Below, one piece after another: positions 33,064 through 45,730 of a stretch of 64,000 nucleotides of DNA. Made by a program: the position numbers and the translations under genes. How positions within the stretch are numbered: position 1 is the first letter of the stretch; the number at the start of each line of letters is the position of its first letter. The DNA comes from Auanema rhodensis (taxonomy: Eukaryota; Nematoda; Chromadorea; Rhabditida; Rhabditidae), in NCBI GenBank assembly GCA_964057225.1, contig OZ059896.1:8742001-8806000 (forward strand), read 5' to 3'. The notes under the pieces were generated by a model that was not told the origin of the DNA, ran no database searches, and was given only the letters and a program-made list of their open reading frames with translations.

Positions 33064-34863
33064 GCTCTCCTTTCTCTAAATTATATCGTTGTCTGTTCAC
33101 TGTCTGTCATAAAATAACCCATTGGACCTCTAATTAATTTGGATAATAAAAAAAGGTGGACTTTTATGGCTTTTTGTGTGGCGGCTTCTTATCAATTGTC
33201 GATTTTGCATGATGCTTCGTCAAATGAGCTTATTTATGAGTTCCTTAATTACTTTTCTGATTTGTCTTGTTAATAACTGCAGTCTATAAACTATTAAGAA
33301 ATATTATTTGTTTATAATCAGTTAATTATAATTAACTATGTTTACATAGTTACATCTAAACTTTTTCTTTCAATATTTGTAATATCATTTCACTCATTCT
33401 CATCTTTGTTTCCATGTACTTTCATTTTTTTTTCAAATCCTTTTTCACATTGTCATTTCTTTATGAATTCACAAAGAAATTATAAAAAATAGAATTTTCT
33501 TGTTATTCATCCATCTCGAATCTTTTTCCTTTCTTCTCTGTTATCTTTAAAAAATATTTTTTTATTGTAATATTATTCATTCTTTTGTTTCAAATCAAAT
33601 CAAAGAAAATAAAAAAAACTATTTTATATATTTTTGTTTCATTTTACTCTTTTCAGATTGATGGCAAAAGTCCACTGGCCATGCTGGCTAAAACTTGTGA
33701 AACCATCGGATTACCTGATGTTCCAACAATGAAGAAGAGCCCATTACTTGCTTCTGGTGACGGCAAAACTTCAATGGGAACTAGTCCAGATCTTGGAATG
33801 AAACACAAATCTGATTCTCCTAATGATAAGAAGAAGGAGAGATGTTCACCTCGAGTTACTCCCTCAACTTCTAAGGTATATTGTTCTCATATAACCAAAA
33901 GCTTATTCATTTTGTTTCAGTCTGAACCTTTAACCTCCACATCTTTACCTGGATTAGCAGCAGTAGGAAAAGCTCCATTTGGTGCTCTAGGCTTTCCAAC
34001 AGCATTCCCCTTCTACCCAGGAGCTACAGCTATGATGAGCCCCTTCGGTATGACTACTGCTGCTTTCCCTGGATTCGGTATGGCTCCCGCTCCACCTGCA
34101 TTCATGGGAGGTCGAGTTCCATGCCCAGCTGCTTTGATGCGTCAACCATGTATCACTCCTGGCTGTACTACATGCGCAACCAATGGAGCTTCAGCAGCCG
34201 ATATGTTCACAAATCCCCTGTTTTCTGCTTATGCAGCTATGATGCCTACTGTGTCCGGAGCAAGGTAAATCATATTATAGTTTTTATTTATTTAATATTT
34301 AATCTTACAGTGCTGGTATGCCATCTTATCAAGCTCTTCTGGCTTCCGCTGCTGCCGCTGCTTCAGCTAACGCCGCTGTCGCAGCCAGTTCATCCTCAGC
34401 TTCCGTACCAACTTCAGGCATTTGTGCCACAACTCCAATGGGCTCAGTTAGACATACATGTAGCTGGATGGATAGTAACACTGGAATGTGTGGAAAACAG
34501 TTTTGTAATACGGACGAGCTTACTCATCACATGAAAAGCCATGCCATCGCTTCCGTAGCCATTTCAAATACAGCTCAATCTCCCATCAGTAGCCCAGTTC
34601 CCAGTAGTAATTCATCCGGTAGTATCAATACTCCAGATAAGCAAAACGGAAAAGCTCCCAATAGCGCTACCTCCACTCCAAGCATGCGTTTCAACCCCTA
34701 TGGAAAGTCCATGAACCCCAACATGATGGCTCCAGCTGGCGCAGCAGTAGCTGCTGCCGCTGCTGCCGCCGCAGGTATGCAATCTCTTCCACCAATGCCC
34801 TTCAACCCCATGGCTTTACATGCCATGTATGCTCAACGTATGATGACAATGCCTCATCCATGA
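32311..34863 (+). CDS. tlp-1: TLP-1/Noc-Elbow (NET) family zinc-finger transcription factor
   Basis: Nuclear regulator of the Noc/Elbow/ZNF503-ZNF703 family; the C. elegans member TLP-1 acts in tail-tip morphogenesis and asymmetric division of the T cell. Four exons, 32311-32361, 33657-33875, 33921-34264 and 34311-34863, give 388 residues with all phases matching. The family N-terminal motif is present as KSPLAMLAKTCETIG (21-35). A buttonhead-box-like Cys cluster follows, RQPCITPGCTTC (164-175). One atypical C2H2 finger has a long first Cys spacing: C255, C265, H278 and H282, with F269 and L275 in the usual places. Ala-, Pro- and Met-rich low-complexity segments flank the finger. Exon 1 (17 residues, MVSTHTQQYITDF...) lies 1.3 kb upstream and is inferred from a good donor, a matching phase and the expected position of the family motif. 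Long gene-poor flanks suggest complex regulation. Confidence 0.92.
32362..33656 (+). other. tlp-1 intron 1
   Basis: A 1295-base AT- and T-rich intron carrying the long CT microsatellite at 32973-33060 and a (CATT)n run near 32579-32599. No exon is evident inside. Confidence 0.75.
32973..33060. repeat. (CT)44 microsatellite in tlp-1 intron 1
   Basis: An uninterrupted dinucleotide tract of about 88 bases, the longest perfect CT run in the window. The coding-strand RNA would carry a (CU)n stretch, a class of sequence bound by PTB-like splicing regulators. Confidence 0.95.
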
Positions 34864-36915
34864 ACCGCATCTGTTATATATCGTTGAAGCTTAGGTTGAT
34901 GCCCTGCTACCTGACTCTTTCTTAATCTAGCCCATCGTTGTTGTTACGGTTATTTCTCTTCAGAAATGTTTCTATATTTTTATTATTGTATTATACACAA
35001 CATTATCGTACAATGATTCTGATATTATCTGATTCACAATCATTTTTTCTTTTTGTCGTCTGTTCGGCTTTAACATCTCATCAGAATCTTGTGAATCTGT
35101 CTGCCTCCGACGAAGTGATCACATTTACGGGTTTCTAACTGGTGCCACATCTGTTTTGTATTCTTTAAAATCCCATCCATCTTTTCAGCCTCAATCCTTG
35201 ATATAGATTCTCTTGGTCTCTCTTGGCAAATAATCTGTTATATCTCACAAATTGATAGAATTATTGAAGATTTTATTGTATAGTTAACTGAAAATGTTTT
35301 GAACTCAGAATGACAAGTCTTTAATGCTTATGTTTCTCATTTTGCCAAAAGTGATTTCCATTGTTTAATATAAGAGAAAATGGAAGAAAAATCTTTGTTA
35401 TGAAAATGTATTTTGTTTACCAAAAAAATAATTATTTTAAATTAGCAACTAACAAGCAATACTTTTGATCATCTGTTTCTTTCTTTTCAATCTCCTTCAT
35501 CTCTTCTCTTCTTTCTGATAATTTTTTTATCTGTTATGTTCATTACGAGTCTTCTAACCATATATATCTATATCTATATTATGTTAACTATATACATATA
35601 AACTTTATATGTATATACATTCAAAAGAAACAGAACAAATCAATTAATAAATTTTATGAAAATAATCTTTTGTCTTGTTCATATCACGTATATACCACAT
35701 GAAATGGAAGAACTATGTTTTTCTAATAACAGAGGGAGGTTCATATATCATATCAACTGTCTTTTTGAACATCAACATCATCATCCATGTCTTCATTCAT
35801 TAAATAAAATCAAAAAGACAACAGTCGTAATCAATTGGATAAGATATACTAATAATATCTGAGCAATATATCATCAAATTTCATCAATCAACAGCTTTAA
35901 GAATTTCTTAGCAAAATTTCTAAATATTTTCATTTTCTGTACTTCTATGATGGAATTGAGAGGTTATCTACATATTATAAGTAGAAAAACATTACTCATT
36001 CGATAGAGAGGGAGAGAGAGAGACAGAGAGGGAAACTGATAATAAAGTGCTGAAAAATGGTAAATGTTGAAGTATTTTGTTTCAAAACTATCAGAAGTTG
36101 CATGGCTAGTACATAAAATCCAAACTTTTCTCACATAAAACTATACATTGAAGGGATGTTTTATGATTTTTTTTGATGGAATGAAAAGAAATATCAAGAC
36201 AAACTGATAGAGAATGAGATGAATGTGTTTTGTTGCAGAAACCCGTCGTCAGCCTAGTCAAAATGTTCTGATGTCGTCGTTAACAGTCGTTTTTCTAGTC
36301 ACAAAATCATTTCTGTAAATAGTTTTATTATTCATTTATCATGGTTTGGTTAAGGCTCATTGATGACATTGAGATGAAAATCAGAAGACGACGACATTAA
36401 ATCATAAAATAGCTTTTAGTGATTCTAAAAACCACAATCAGTTTGATTCAAAGATGAAAATACATATGTTTATACATATGTATGTATGCATGTATGTATG
36501 TATAGTATACATGTTGACATATAAATATATATTTTATTTTTTCTTCAATAATAAGCTTCATAATCATGCTGATGATGATGATGATGATCTTCTTGCAGAG
36601 ATTGGTTTATCAGAAGTTTGTTGAAAGACAACTGAATGGCATGAGTGTGTATGAAGCCTGATGAATGATTGATAACCATCGTCAACGCACAAGGTATATA
36701 ACAAGAGAAGCTATTGACTCTTAAAGAAAAATTTAGTTGAAATGGTGATTATAGATTAAAGAAAATTCAATTTTCAATAGAATATTGACGAAGAAAATGA
36801 AACATTCATTTACTCATATATTCATATGAAAAGAGAAAATAACGAAAAAAGCTTCACAAGAAGACTTGAATAATCATAATATTATTCTTTCATTTATTTA
36901 TATTTATATGTATAG

Positions 36916-37086
36916 TTATGTATATTTTATATAATAGATATAGCTAGATCTGAAGCTATCATCACATCCACTTTGACAGATTTGAGAAGTCTGTACCAAA
37001 CCAGCAGGGGGCTTCGGTTCAACGGTGTATGGTGGTGGTGTAAGCGGTGGTAGGTTATAGGGATGGGAAGAGTTGAAGATGATAAT
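36916..37086 (-). other. Candidate Pro-rich terminal exon
   Basis: On the minus strand a good nematode-like acceptor (CTTTTCAG at 37087-37094) opens 56 codons to a TAA. The first 45 or so codons are GC-richer than the surroundings and encode NLPPLTPPPYTVEPKPPAG followed by two Cys; the last ten are AT-rich and Tyr/Ile-rich, like ordinary spacer. No partner exon is identifiable upstream. It could be a last exon, an exon with an unseen donor, or chance. Confidence 0.2.
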
Positions 37087-40000
37087 CTGAAAAGACTTCA
37101 GATATCAATAACGATGATGACAGTTTGTTGATGGTGTCATAGCTAAGAATGATATTAAAAAGATATCAATGATAAATTGTATTCAATACAATCAATTGAT
37201 TTTCATTGTTTTTATCCAAAAAAAAAAGAAGGAAAAACTTTAAAAATTTTCATCAAATAAATGATTAATTATATAAATTTTATAATTGTATTCAGTACTT
37301 TTCTTTTTTCCATACATTATAGATTGATTTTGCTTGTGCAGTACTCTCATCATCTTATTCCTATCAAAATGTTCGAATAGAACAAAAAATCTCTTCATAT
37401 AAAATGAGAATGATGGATGGATATGTTTCAAATTCTTATATTAGTATCTGATTTTTGTCTTTTTCATATTTAATTTAGCAAGTTAATGTCCATCCATCAA
37501 ATCATTTTATGACTTTGCCTTTATTTCGTCTTCGTTGCCGCCATTAGACGACTGATGACTGATAGCTTTTGGAAAAAATGTAACTGTGTGTGATCATCTG
37601 ATCTATTAAAAGCTTCTCATTCAAATTTTATATTTGATTTCCAAATTTTTTTATGAATTTTTATTAAATTCTGTTATCTTATTGAAATATTTTATTAATA
37701 AAATTTGCGAATATTTTAGATGAAGACGATGGAATGAAAAAGAAAAAGAAGAAGAAGAAGAAGAATAACGAGATGATGATGATGATGACGAATTTCATTA
37801 TTAAAAGTATTCAAATATTATTATCTTAATGAATTAATTCATTAGATAATGATAGAAAGATCTAGATATTTCAACTCAATATAACACGTTATATCACACC
37901 TTATCACCAGCTATCGCTACCCTTTTCTCATCATCAGAACTACCGTAATCATTCTATTTGTTTCGGTTTCATCTGTTAGAACTAGGTAGAAGCATCACAA
38001 TCAAGTAGCTTATATATCTTTAATCTTGTTCATTTGGCATTTTCTTCGACTGATCACGTATATCTCGTGATAGATGAGGCAACAGCTTGCCTGAATTAGT
38101 CTTGCTTATCAGTCAAATGTTGTATGAATTTGATCTGAAGTCCTTTTTCCTCCTGTCAAGATTCACGAAAACATACATAGATGTTCACAGAACCTGCACA
38201 ACTGTCCTGAGATTAATGGTCTATCTGGTCAGTTGATTAAAAGCCTTTAGTAGGAGAAGGAAGATAACTTTTTCTTCTTCCTGCTTCTTCTAACGCTGCT
38301 GCTTCTTCATCTTTGTTAGAAGAAATCATAGATTAATGATTTGACTCACGTCGTTTATCATTGTGTTTCAAAAGAACTGAGCACAACTGCATAACGTCAA
38401 GATAAGATGTCTATATACAGGAAATAGCTCAAAATGTGCAACAAAGGCTGTTTCTTCTTAACGTTCTTATAAGCCCATAACGATGATAGTGTTAATACCG
38501 TAATACTTTGCCTCTCGGGCTCTGTGCTTAGTGAACAGATGCTAACGCAGCTTCAAGTAGAAAGCTTTAGTTGTGATAAAAGCTTCACTAATCGGTTATT
38601 AAAGAGTTACATGAGATCAGTTGTCTTTTCGATAAGATCATTGTTGAATTGACACATGTCCTCTAGTCAGCTCACTACGACTCAATACATCAAGCTGATT
38701 CATGACAACTCTAAACAACCGTCTCTAGATTCTGTCATTATCATCTGAAGCTCTAGTCGAAATGCTCGATGCAAGACGATGATAGATTGATTATCAGCAA
38801 TGAGTACCACTATCAGCATTCATGACTACCGATGGGAGGTAAAGATAAAGATTTTTAAAAATTGAGTGGGTGGAGGCTAATAAAGAGGGAAACTACATGT
38901 GTGTTATTTCACAATTTGGCATGCATTTTGTTATGATAATTGGTAGTTGTACTAGAGAATTGTTGATAATATCTATCATTTGAACTGAAAACAAGGAAGC
39001 AGATTCTGTATTTCAAAATGAGAAAGGTTACCTAAACACACATAAACATTTATGTTTCTTATATTGAGTAGTCTTACATAGTGTCAATTACTCGTTATGC
39101 TTATACTCCCCCCTGTAAATGGCGGACACGCTAATAAATCACTTAAAGTCTTGACATTCAATGTATAGATCGAAAGAATTCTGACAGTCAATCAACTTAT
39201 TCGCTCTTTCTCTCTTTCTTGTTCTCTCTCTCTCTCCCTCTCTCTCTCTCTCTCTTCTTTCTATCTAACTGTGTACATTATAATTATATAATTGTAGAAC
39301 AGCTATCAAAGTTTGAAAAACATTTAAATCATTCTTGATAATACATAAAATCTTTTTTATTTCGTCCATTTCTCAATTTACGAAAGAATTTTTTGTTTTT
39401 TTTTTTGCAAATAAAACAAAAATAACAAAAAAAAACTTTTTTTTACAAAGAAAATAACCCTTTTTCTGTTTAAGCATATGAAGTAGGGAAAGAAAAATAT
39501 ATTTTTTCGTTCTGTCCTTCGTTTTTTTTAGAAAAAAAACTGAGAAATGATTGAGAAGGATGAAGAGGTGGGGGGCATGTCTAGAAAAAGAATAAGAGAA
39601 AGATGTGTCGAATTGATGTGCTAAAGTGTTCAGAACTTCTCCATCTACAGATCGTTTTAAAAGTTTTTGTGATACGTTTACTTATAGACTTTACACAATT
39701 GATATCGTGAACATGCTGAATAATTAAAAAAAAAGGAAAATTGAGTGTCTTCATTCAATCTATTCTCTCTCTTTCTTTCTCCTATCTGTTTTGTGTGTCT
39801 TTCACAGAGGAAAGCTTACGTATCAAAGTTGACGAATGGTCGGAAAGCTTTGTTGTTTCCGGATGTTTAATACGATTATTGGCCTATTAAACCATCACTT
39901 TGAAGAGAAGAAGCCTATTGGTTTCAAGTCTTATGATTGGTATAAAGCTTCTTGATAATGTATGTATCTGTATAACTATTATTCATATTTCACAACAACC

Positions 40001-42049
40001 AGCCAGATTTTCTACTTTAACTTTCCACTTCTTCATGATCATTCATATGGATATTGACATGAGATTGACGTCGGCAGCATTAGAAGACAAAGATGTCTGG
40101 TGACAGTAACAGATGATGGGAACTATGTAAAGAAAGTTGAGGTCACAATCACAATTTTGGATTTAAGATGTCAAACAGCAGTTGCAATCTAGTATTAAAG
40201 TCATTTATTGAATAAATATAATGATTGACAATATGTGATGAGAAAAGTCAGATGATCATACATGAAGTAATACATTTAGTGTCAACTCATCCTTCAAGTA
40301 CACCAGCTCACTATGATGTCATATTAACCTCGTTTTTCGTAATTTTTGTTCTAAAACTTCTAGAATAAACCATAATGATTAATCCTTTTTTTCTCAATTA
40401 AAAGTACTGAATTTCCATTTGAATGATACATCTTCTCAATAGCTTTTCAACACTTTTCACAGTGATTTCTACTACTGATTAATAGCTTAGAGAAAACGAT
40501 AAAGATGAAAAAGAAGACAATAAAGAAACAGGAGAAAAAAATGAAAAAAGAAATTCCTGGATAAGAAATAAGAAAAACGAATGAGAGAGTTTGAATGCTT
40601 GATGGATTAGCTAACAACCATGGACCAGATGACAACCGAATGAAAAGTTTTCACCGTTTCCTGTTTCTGATTTTTATCGTTTTTTTCATTAAAAAATTCT
40701 ATATCTTTTTTTTTTCATTTATATTTTTGATTTTTGAGATTAAAATCTGTGACAATTCTCCCACGTTAACTTCCTTTTCAATCTGTTTTTTTTAGAATTT
40801 TTAAATGATTAATAGTTGAAGAACAATTCTCACACACTTGTCATCAACGATCGACTAAGTTTGAAGATGTTCAGATAGTTCCCAAGCTTATGACGTATAC
40901 GTAAGCGAATGTGTATAGTTTACTGTCAATTTTTGAAATATTATTGACAAACTTTCAACTTCATGTCATTTATGTAGATCGTTGAATGATGAGTTAAGGA
41001 AGAACCAGAGTTCCGTTTGGGACCGTTTTAGAAGAAGTTCAATTTCAGTTTTGTATCTGAGCTCATTTCTCTTCGGTACTTCTCTCAATTCTTACTTCAA
41101 GAATCGTTGAGAGATGATGAGACATGCTGAGTCTTAGAATCTTTGACAGATGAACGACATCATGGCCACGTTACGTGATTTACGAGATGCCATGTCGCTC
41201 TGAGAGCCCACGGTATTTCTCTCTCGCACTCCATCTATCTCTCTTTCTATTCCTAATATCTTGAACAGAGTGTGATGATCATTCTAATAGTTCAACAACA
41301 ATTTATTTTGTAAACTAACTATACATTATAGTTACATAGAGTTAATATAATATACACAAACTTATATAACAATATTACAAAGATGAAGCTAACTGAGCAA
41401 AAATCTGAGAAAAAAATGTTGTATACACATACACATACCACCAAATTTTCTCATTCATCATCACTTTTCTGTCAGAATCTGTTTTAAAAATTCTTAAAAA
41501 TACTGACCCGTTTAAAAGAAATAGCAACAAGACAATTCGTCTTGTTTTAGTTTCTTTTCGGTTTTCCTTCTCCAAGAAAAGTTTGATTGACGACCTCCTT
41601 CAGCTCCAAATTTCAGCTTTTCAAAATCTTCTTACTGTTACTTGAAATTCCAGTGAATTATTCATCATTCCATTGACAATTCATATACATCAACAGAACA
41701 GATTTCTTGTAATCTTCCAGCAGTTCATTCTGACATCTTGAAGTTGTCATCGTAATGTCTTTGGTGCATACCGCCTACCGAGAGAGGCGAGGTCGTTGTC
41801 AGGGATTTCGCTCATCTCCCATTATAACAATAACAAATGTTTTTCACGATGACAATAATGATTAGGGATTGTTAAACTTGATAAATTCTAGAAAAAAGTC
41901 AAGAACAGTGCTTCCATTTAAGGGAAATGAAATATAAATATTAAGCTCTCTCAAACCCTTCTCCCCTCTCTCTCTTTCTCTCTCTCTCTCTTTTTCTCTT
42001 TCTCTATCTTATTCTCGCTTTCTTGATCGCTTCTGTAATTCTTCTATCT

Positions 42050-42390
42050 ACCTATCTGCAATCGTTTTCATATCTCGTCCTCCTATCCGTGTTGCTCTGG
42101 CCACTGCTCAAACTGCCTGACAGGCCAATCTGTCCGTGTCCGTCCGTCTGTGTCACTCGTCTTCTCAACAATTACAGTAGACAGAGTGAGTGTCTGATTG
42201 ACGGCCGACCGGCGGCAGTTCAAACGCATCTTTTATCTGACACATGTAATCCATCACCCTGCCTGTCAGACCAATGGCCTCTCTTCATTCCCGCTATGCT
42301 ATCGGTTCTTGCGTGTTGTCTTCATCGTCTTCATCGTCGTCGCCGTTGTCGTCGTCATCATCGCTGTAGTTGTCGACGGCATCAGTCATA
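42050..42390. promoter_or_regulatory. CpG- and CCAAT-rich promoter-like island without a gene
   Basis: A GC-rich island follows a CT tract (41950-42010). CCAAT motifs at 42125-42129 and 42271-42275 sit in nearly the same 13-base context: CTGACAGGCCAAT and CTGTCAGACCAAT. The island ends in a GTC/GTT/CAT triplet-rich stretch. It resembles the block upstream of tlp-1 (31700-32050) and the island in jnk-1 intron 1, both of which also hold CCAAT motifs. No coding gene follows on either strand. Confidence 0.35.
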
Positions 42391-44077
42391 CAAACTTGGA
42401 ATAGAATTGTTGATTTCTTGAATACTTTAAGTAGAAAATGGCTTACGATGGTATCAGTTGTTCGATGTCGAAGATGTTTGCTTGTTAAACATCTGTTTCC
42501 TTTGGTATATATGAATTCCATTGGGCAAATGTCTGATAATTTACATAAATATTTTGAAAAGTATTATTCAAGAAGAGAGAGAGTAATTGCACTTATCATT
42601 TATATTGTTGATACAATCTATTCCTCCCTCTCTCTCTCAAACTCAGTCTCTCTGAAACTTTTGGAGTAGATTCTTATCAACTTGCAATAATCAAGCAATT
42701 TCTTACTATAAGAAAAAAAGTATTTTCTGAAAACTTTAAATGATAGATTGTGATAGAAATATTCCAAATTTGTACAAAAAAAAATAAACAAAAAACTTTT
42801 GACCTGTTTATGAACAAATACAATAAAATGTATAGAGAAATAGAAAGTTCCAACAAATGTATGTTGATTCATGATCAAACATTATATTTTCTGTAAAATG
42901 TTCCCGAAGCTCATAAATAGTGAAATTTATTTGAGGACATTAACTATTGAATGTCAAACATTTTCAAAACTTAAGGTTTTATAAACCTATTGTCGTGACG
43001 ATGTGGAGAAATTATCAGATACCATTCTACAGTTGTCTTGATAGTTGTACAATCTCTGAGATGCTGTTGACGACATCAACGATGACCTAAACATCTAGAA
43101 TCTGTCATTTTCATAAGAATGTAAGATACTTAATTGTGTTAAAGGAATAACGATCATCAGAATCTCGTGTTGTATAAGATCGGTTGTTTCGAATATTCAG
43201 TCACAGTTTATGTGACCATCTTGTCAACTCATTTATGACTTTTTGTCTTCTGAAATTACCATCATATTGCCGTTCAACTGATTATATTGTCGTCATTTGA
43301 AATAGCTCAACGACATCATAAGCGAAGAAGAGAGAAAGAGGAAATACAGAGAGAAATTAAGAGAGTAGAGAGAGAGGGGGCTGCAATTTAAATCAGTTTT
43401 CTGTCGGTTAAAGTCGTCATAGTTTCCATCGTTATCTTTATCGTCTTCATTGTCTCTCTTTTACTCACCTTAATAATCTTCCTCTATTGAGCTAAAAGAA
43501 TTTTTTTATTTTCTAAGAATGTCTTTAAGTGTCCATATTATGTTTCCTATCATCTTGACAACCATCAGACGGCTGATCATCTGCTGAAATACCTCGTAAA
43601 GAAGCCAGATTTGTATGAACTGTAGTCATTTTATGAAGCTAGAAATATACTATTTTTCTTTAATTTTCTTTACAATTTTAATAAAATAAGGGATTTTTCA
43701 ATATAATATTTTAAAGTTATATAAATAATTGAATAAATAAAATATATTTATCTTGATTTCTAGATATGTTTCAACTGATCTTTAAGCAATTCTCAAGATC
43801 TTATTCGTTTCTATTGTAAAAAAAAAACTTTTTTTCTCATGTTATCTTATTCATAAATTGTTTTTCCTTTCTTTTCGGCATTATTTGATGTTATAACAAG
43901 AAAAAGGTGAAAAATAGTATGATTATATGGATATAATATAAAGAACGATAAGAAGGTTTACTTCTTTAATTATGCAATGATTATGACGTCATCTGAAAGA
44001 TTTACATGGCATATTCCGCATTATTTTATGTAAAGATAATCTGATATATTATATTTGTATTTATATAATATATTAAG

Positions 44078-44081
<4 letters not shown>

Positions 44082-44111
<30 letters not shown>
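44082..44111. repeat. (TA)n microsatellite
   Basis: About 15 TA units in AT-rich spacer. Confidence 0.9.
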
Positions 44112-44115
<4 letters not shown>

Positions 44116-44915
44116 TTATAATATAAAATAATAATCAATATGACCTTTAAATTGGAAGAAAAAAAAATATTACTGACACCGTCTGAATTTGTCTGAATAA
44201 TTTGAACATATCAACCATCTGTTGAATCTTTTGTTAATTCATTTTATGAAAATTTCAATTAAATTAACAGAAACTGGGATTTGAGATTTAAAATTCAAAT
44301 ATATTTTTATTTTTACATAATTGAAAGCTTAAGTTTGACGTGAAGCTATGTTAGCTTATAGCTTTTCTCTACTTTAGATGTCAGATTGGAGATGGATGAG
44401 TTGGCGCATTTTCAAAAATCTAAAACTCTTAGTTGATGATGATGATACAGCTGATGATGATGAAGCACCATAATTGATTGATAATATTTAGAAATGTCAT
44501 TTCTAAATATAAGAAAGAATCAATTTATCATTTTTAATGATAAAACTTATTAAAATCTTTATAAGTATAAGGTAAGTTGAATGATTCATCAAAATCAGTT
44601 GTTGCTATTTGATGACGATGATGATTCTTCTTCTTCTTCTTGTTTTTCTAATCGATTTTAAAATTATTAAATGAATTCTCATATGATGTCATGCTTGTTG
44701 ATTATAATGAATAAGTTAATGACAATAATTTATATAATTTAGAAGTTAACATCATCTTCTTATAATTGAAATGATGTTTCTCCAATCTCCAGAATCATCA
44801 CTAAAACTACAGAAATAACCAGAACCATGTACATGACTGATGTCGTCACCCACCTCATCATCATAATCAATGTCATTGCAGTCATTTTGCTGACTGTCGA
44901 AGGGGGTGGTCGTCG

Positions 44916-44954
44916 TTGCCATCAGACGTAATGGCGCTGGCCATCTGATGGCAA
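44916..44954. repeat. Perfect 11-bp inverted repeat, 17-base loop
   Basis: Arms TTGCCATCAGA (44916-44926) and TCTGATGGCAA (44944-44954) are exact reverse complements in a GC-richer island. Pairing does not extend beyond the arms enough for a typical microRNA precursor. Confidence 0.7.
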
Positions 44955-45688
44955 TTCAGATGCGCTTGTCCGGTTTCTGAACTTAAGAAGACATATGTGT
45001 CATGTCATAAATAAAGTCAATAAGAAGCCAAAAGAAGTTGAGGGCCACCTAAAACTCATCGTATTTTCGTCGCAAAAATTTATGTGACTGAGACGAACAA
45101 TACAATTGTCAGTAACGAAGCCATACCGACGACAGATGAGGTTAACGGCTGTTGAATAGATGAGAAAAATGATTCATTAAATAGATGTGTCCTCATCTGA
45201 TTCTGAATGGTTTTAGTCGTTTTCTCATCTTCTTTTCATTCGGATTCCTATTAATTTTCACGAAGAAAAGTTACGATGTGTGCTGTTAGAACAGACGGAA
45301 TTAGCTTTTGATAAATGCCGACAGATGAAAGGAAGTGTTAAAAGAAGATGCCGTCGTTGTTGACGATGATTTAACGTTGACAACAACAATTTCATCTGAT
45401 TTGTATTGTATTTATAAACAATAAAAGAGAAAATCGTGCGAATGATGAGGCATAACAGTAACATCTAACATGTATTTCAATGCGATTTAGTATACTCAAT
45501 GTTACAGAATATTCTCATTTGAAAAAAGCTTTATGAGCATCATTATGTCTTTATTGCTTCACATATTCTTTTGAAAAGCATGGTCATCATCATCAACATG
45601 TTCTTTTTCTTCTGAATACCGACAACGATGAAATAAAACGAAAATGATATCTGAGAGAAACACAGCTGCTTTCATCTATGACTGTAAC

Positions 45689-45730
45689 GTCGTCGTCGTC
45701 GTCGTCATCATCATCATCATCATCATCATT
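45689..45730. repeat. Compound (CGT)n(CAT)n trinucleotide repeat
   Basis: A run of CGT units passes directly into a run of CAT units in the same register. The minus-strand open frame across it (45593-45796) yields poly-Asp and is not treated as a gene. Confidence 0.85.

Noticed and set aside
42370-42669. 99-codon + strand ORF after the CCAAT island
   Set aside because: It starts with TTG, becomes Ser/Leu repeat at its end, and shows no domain.
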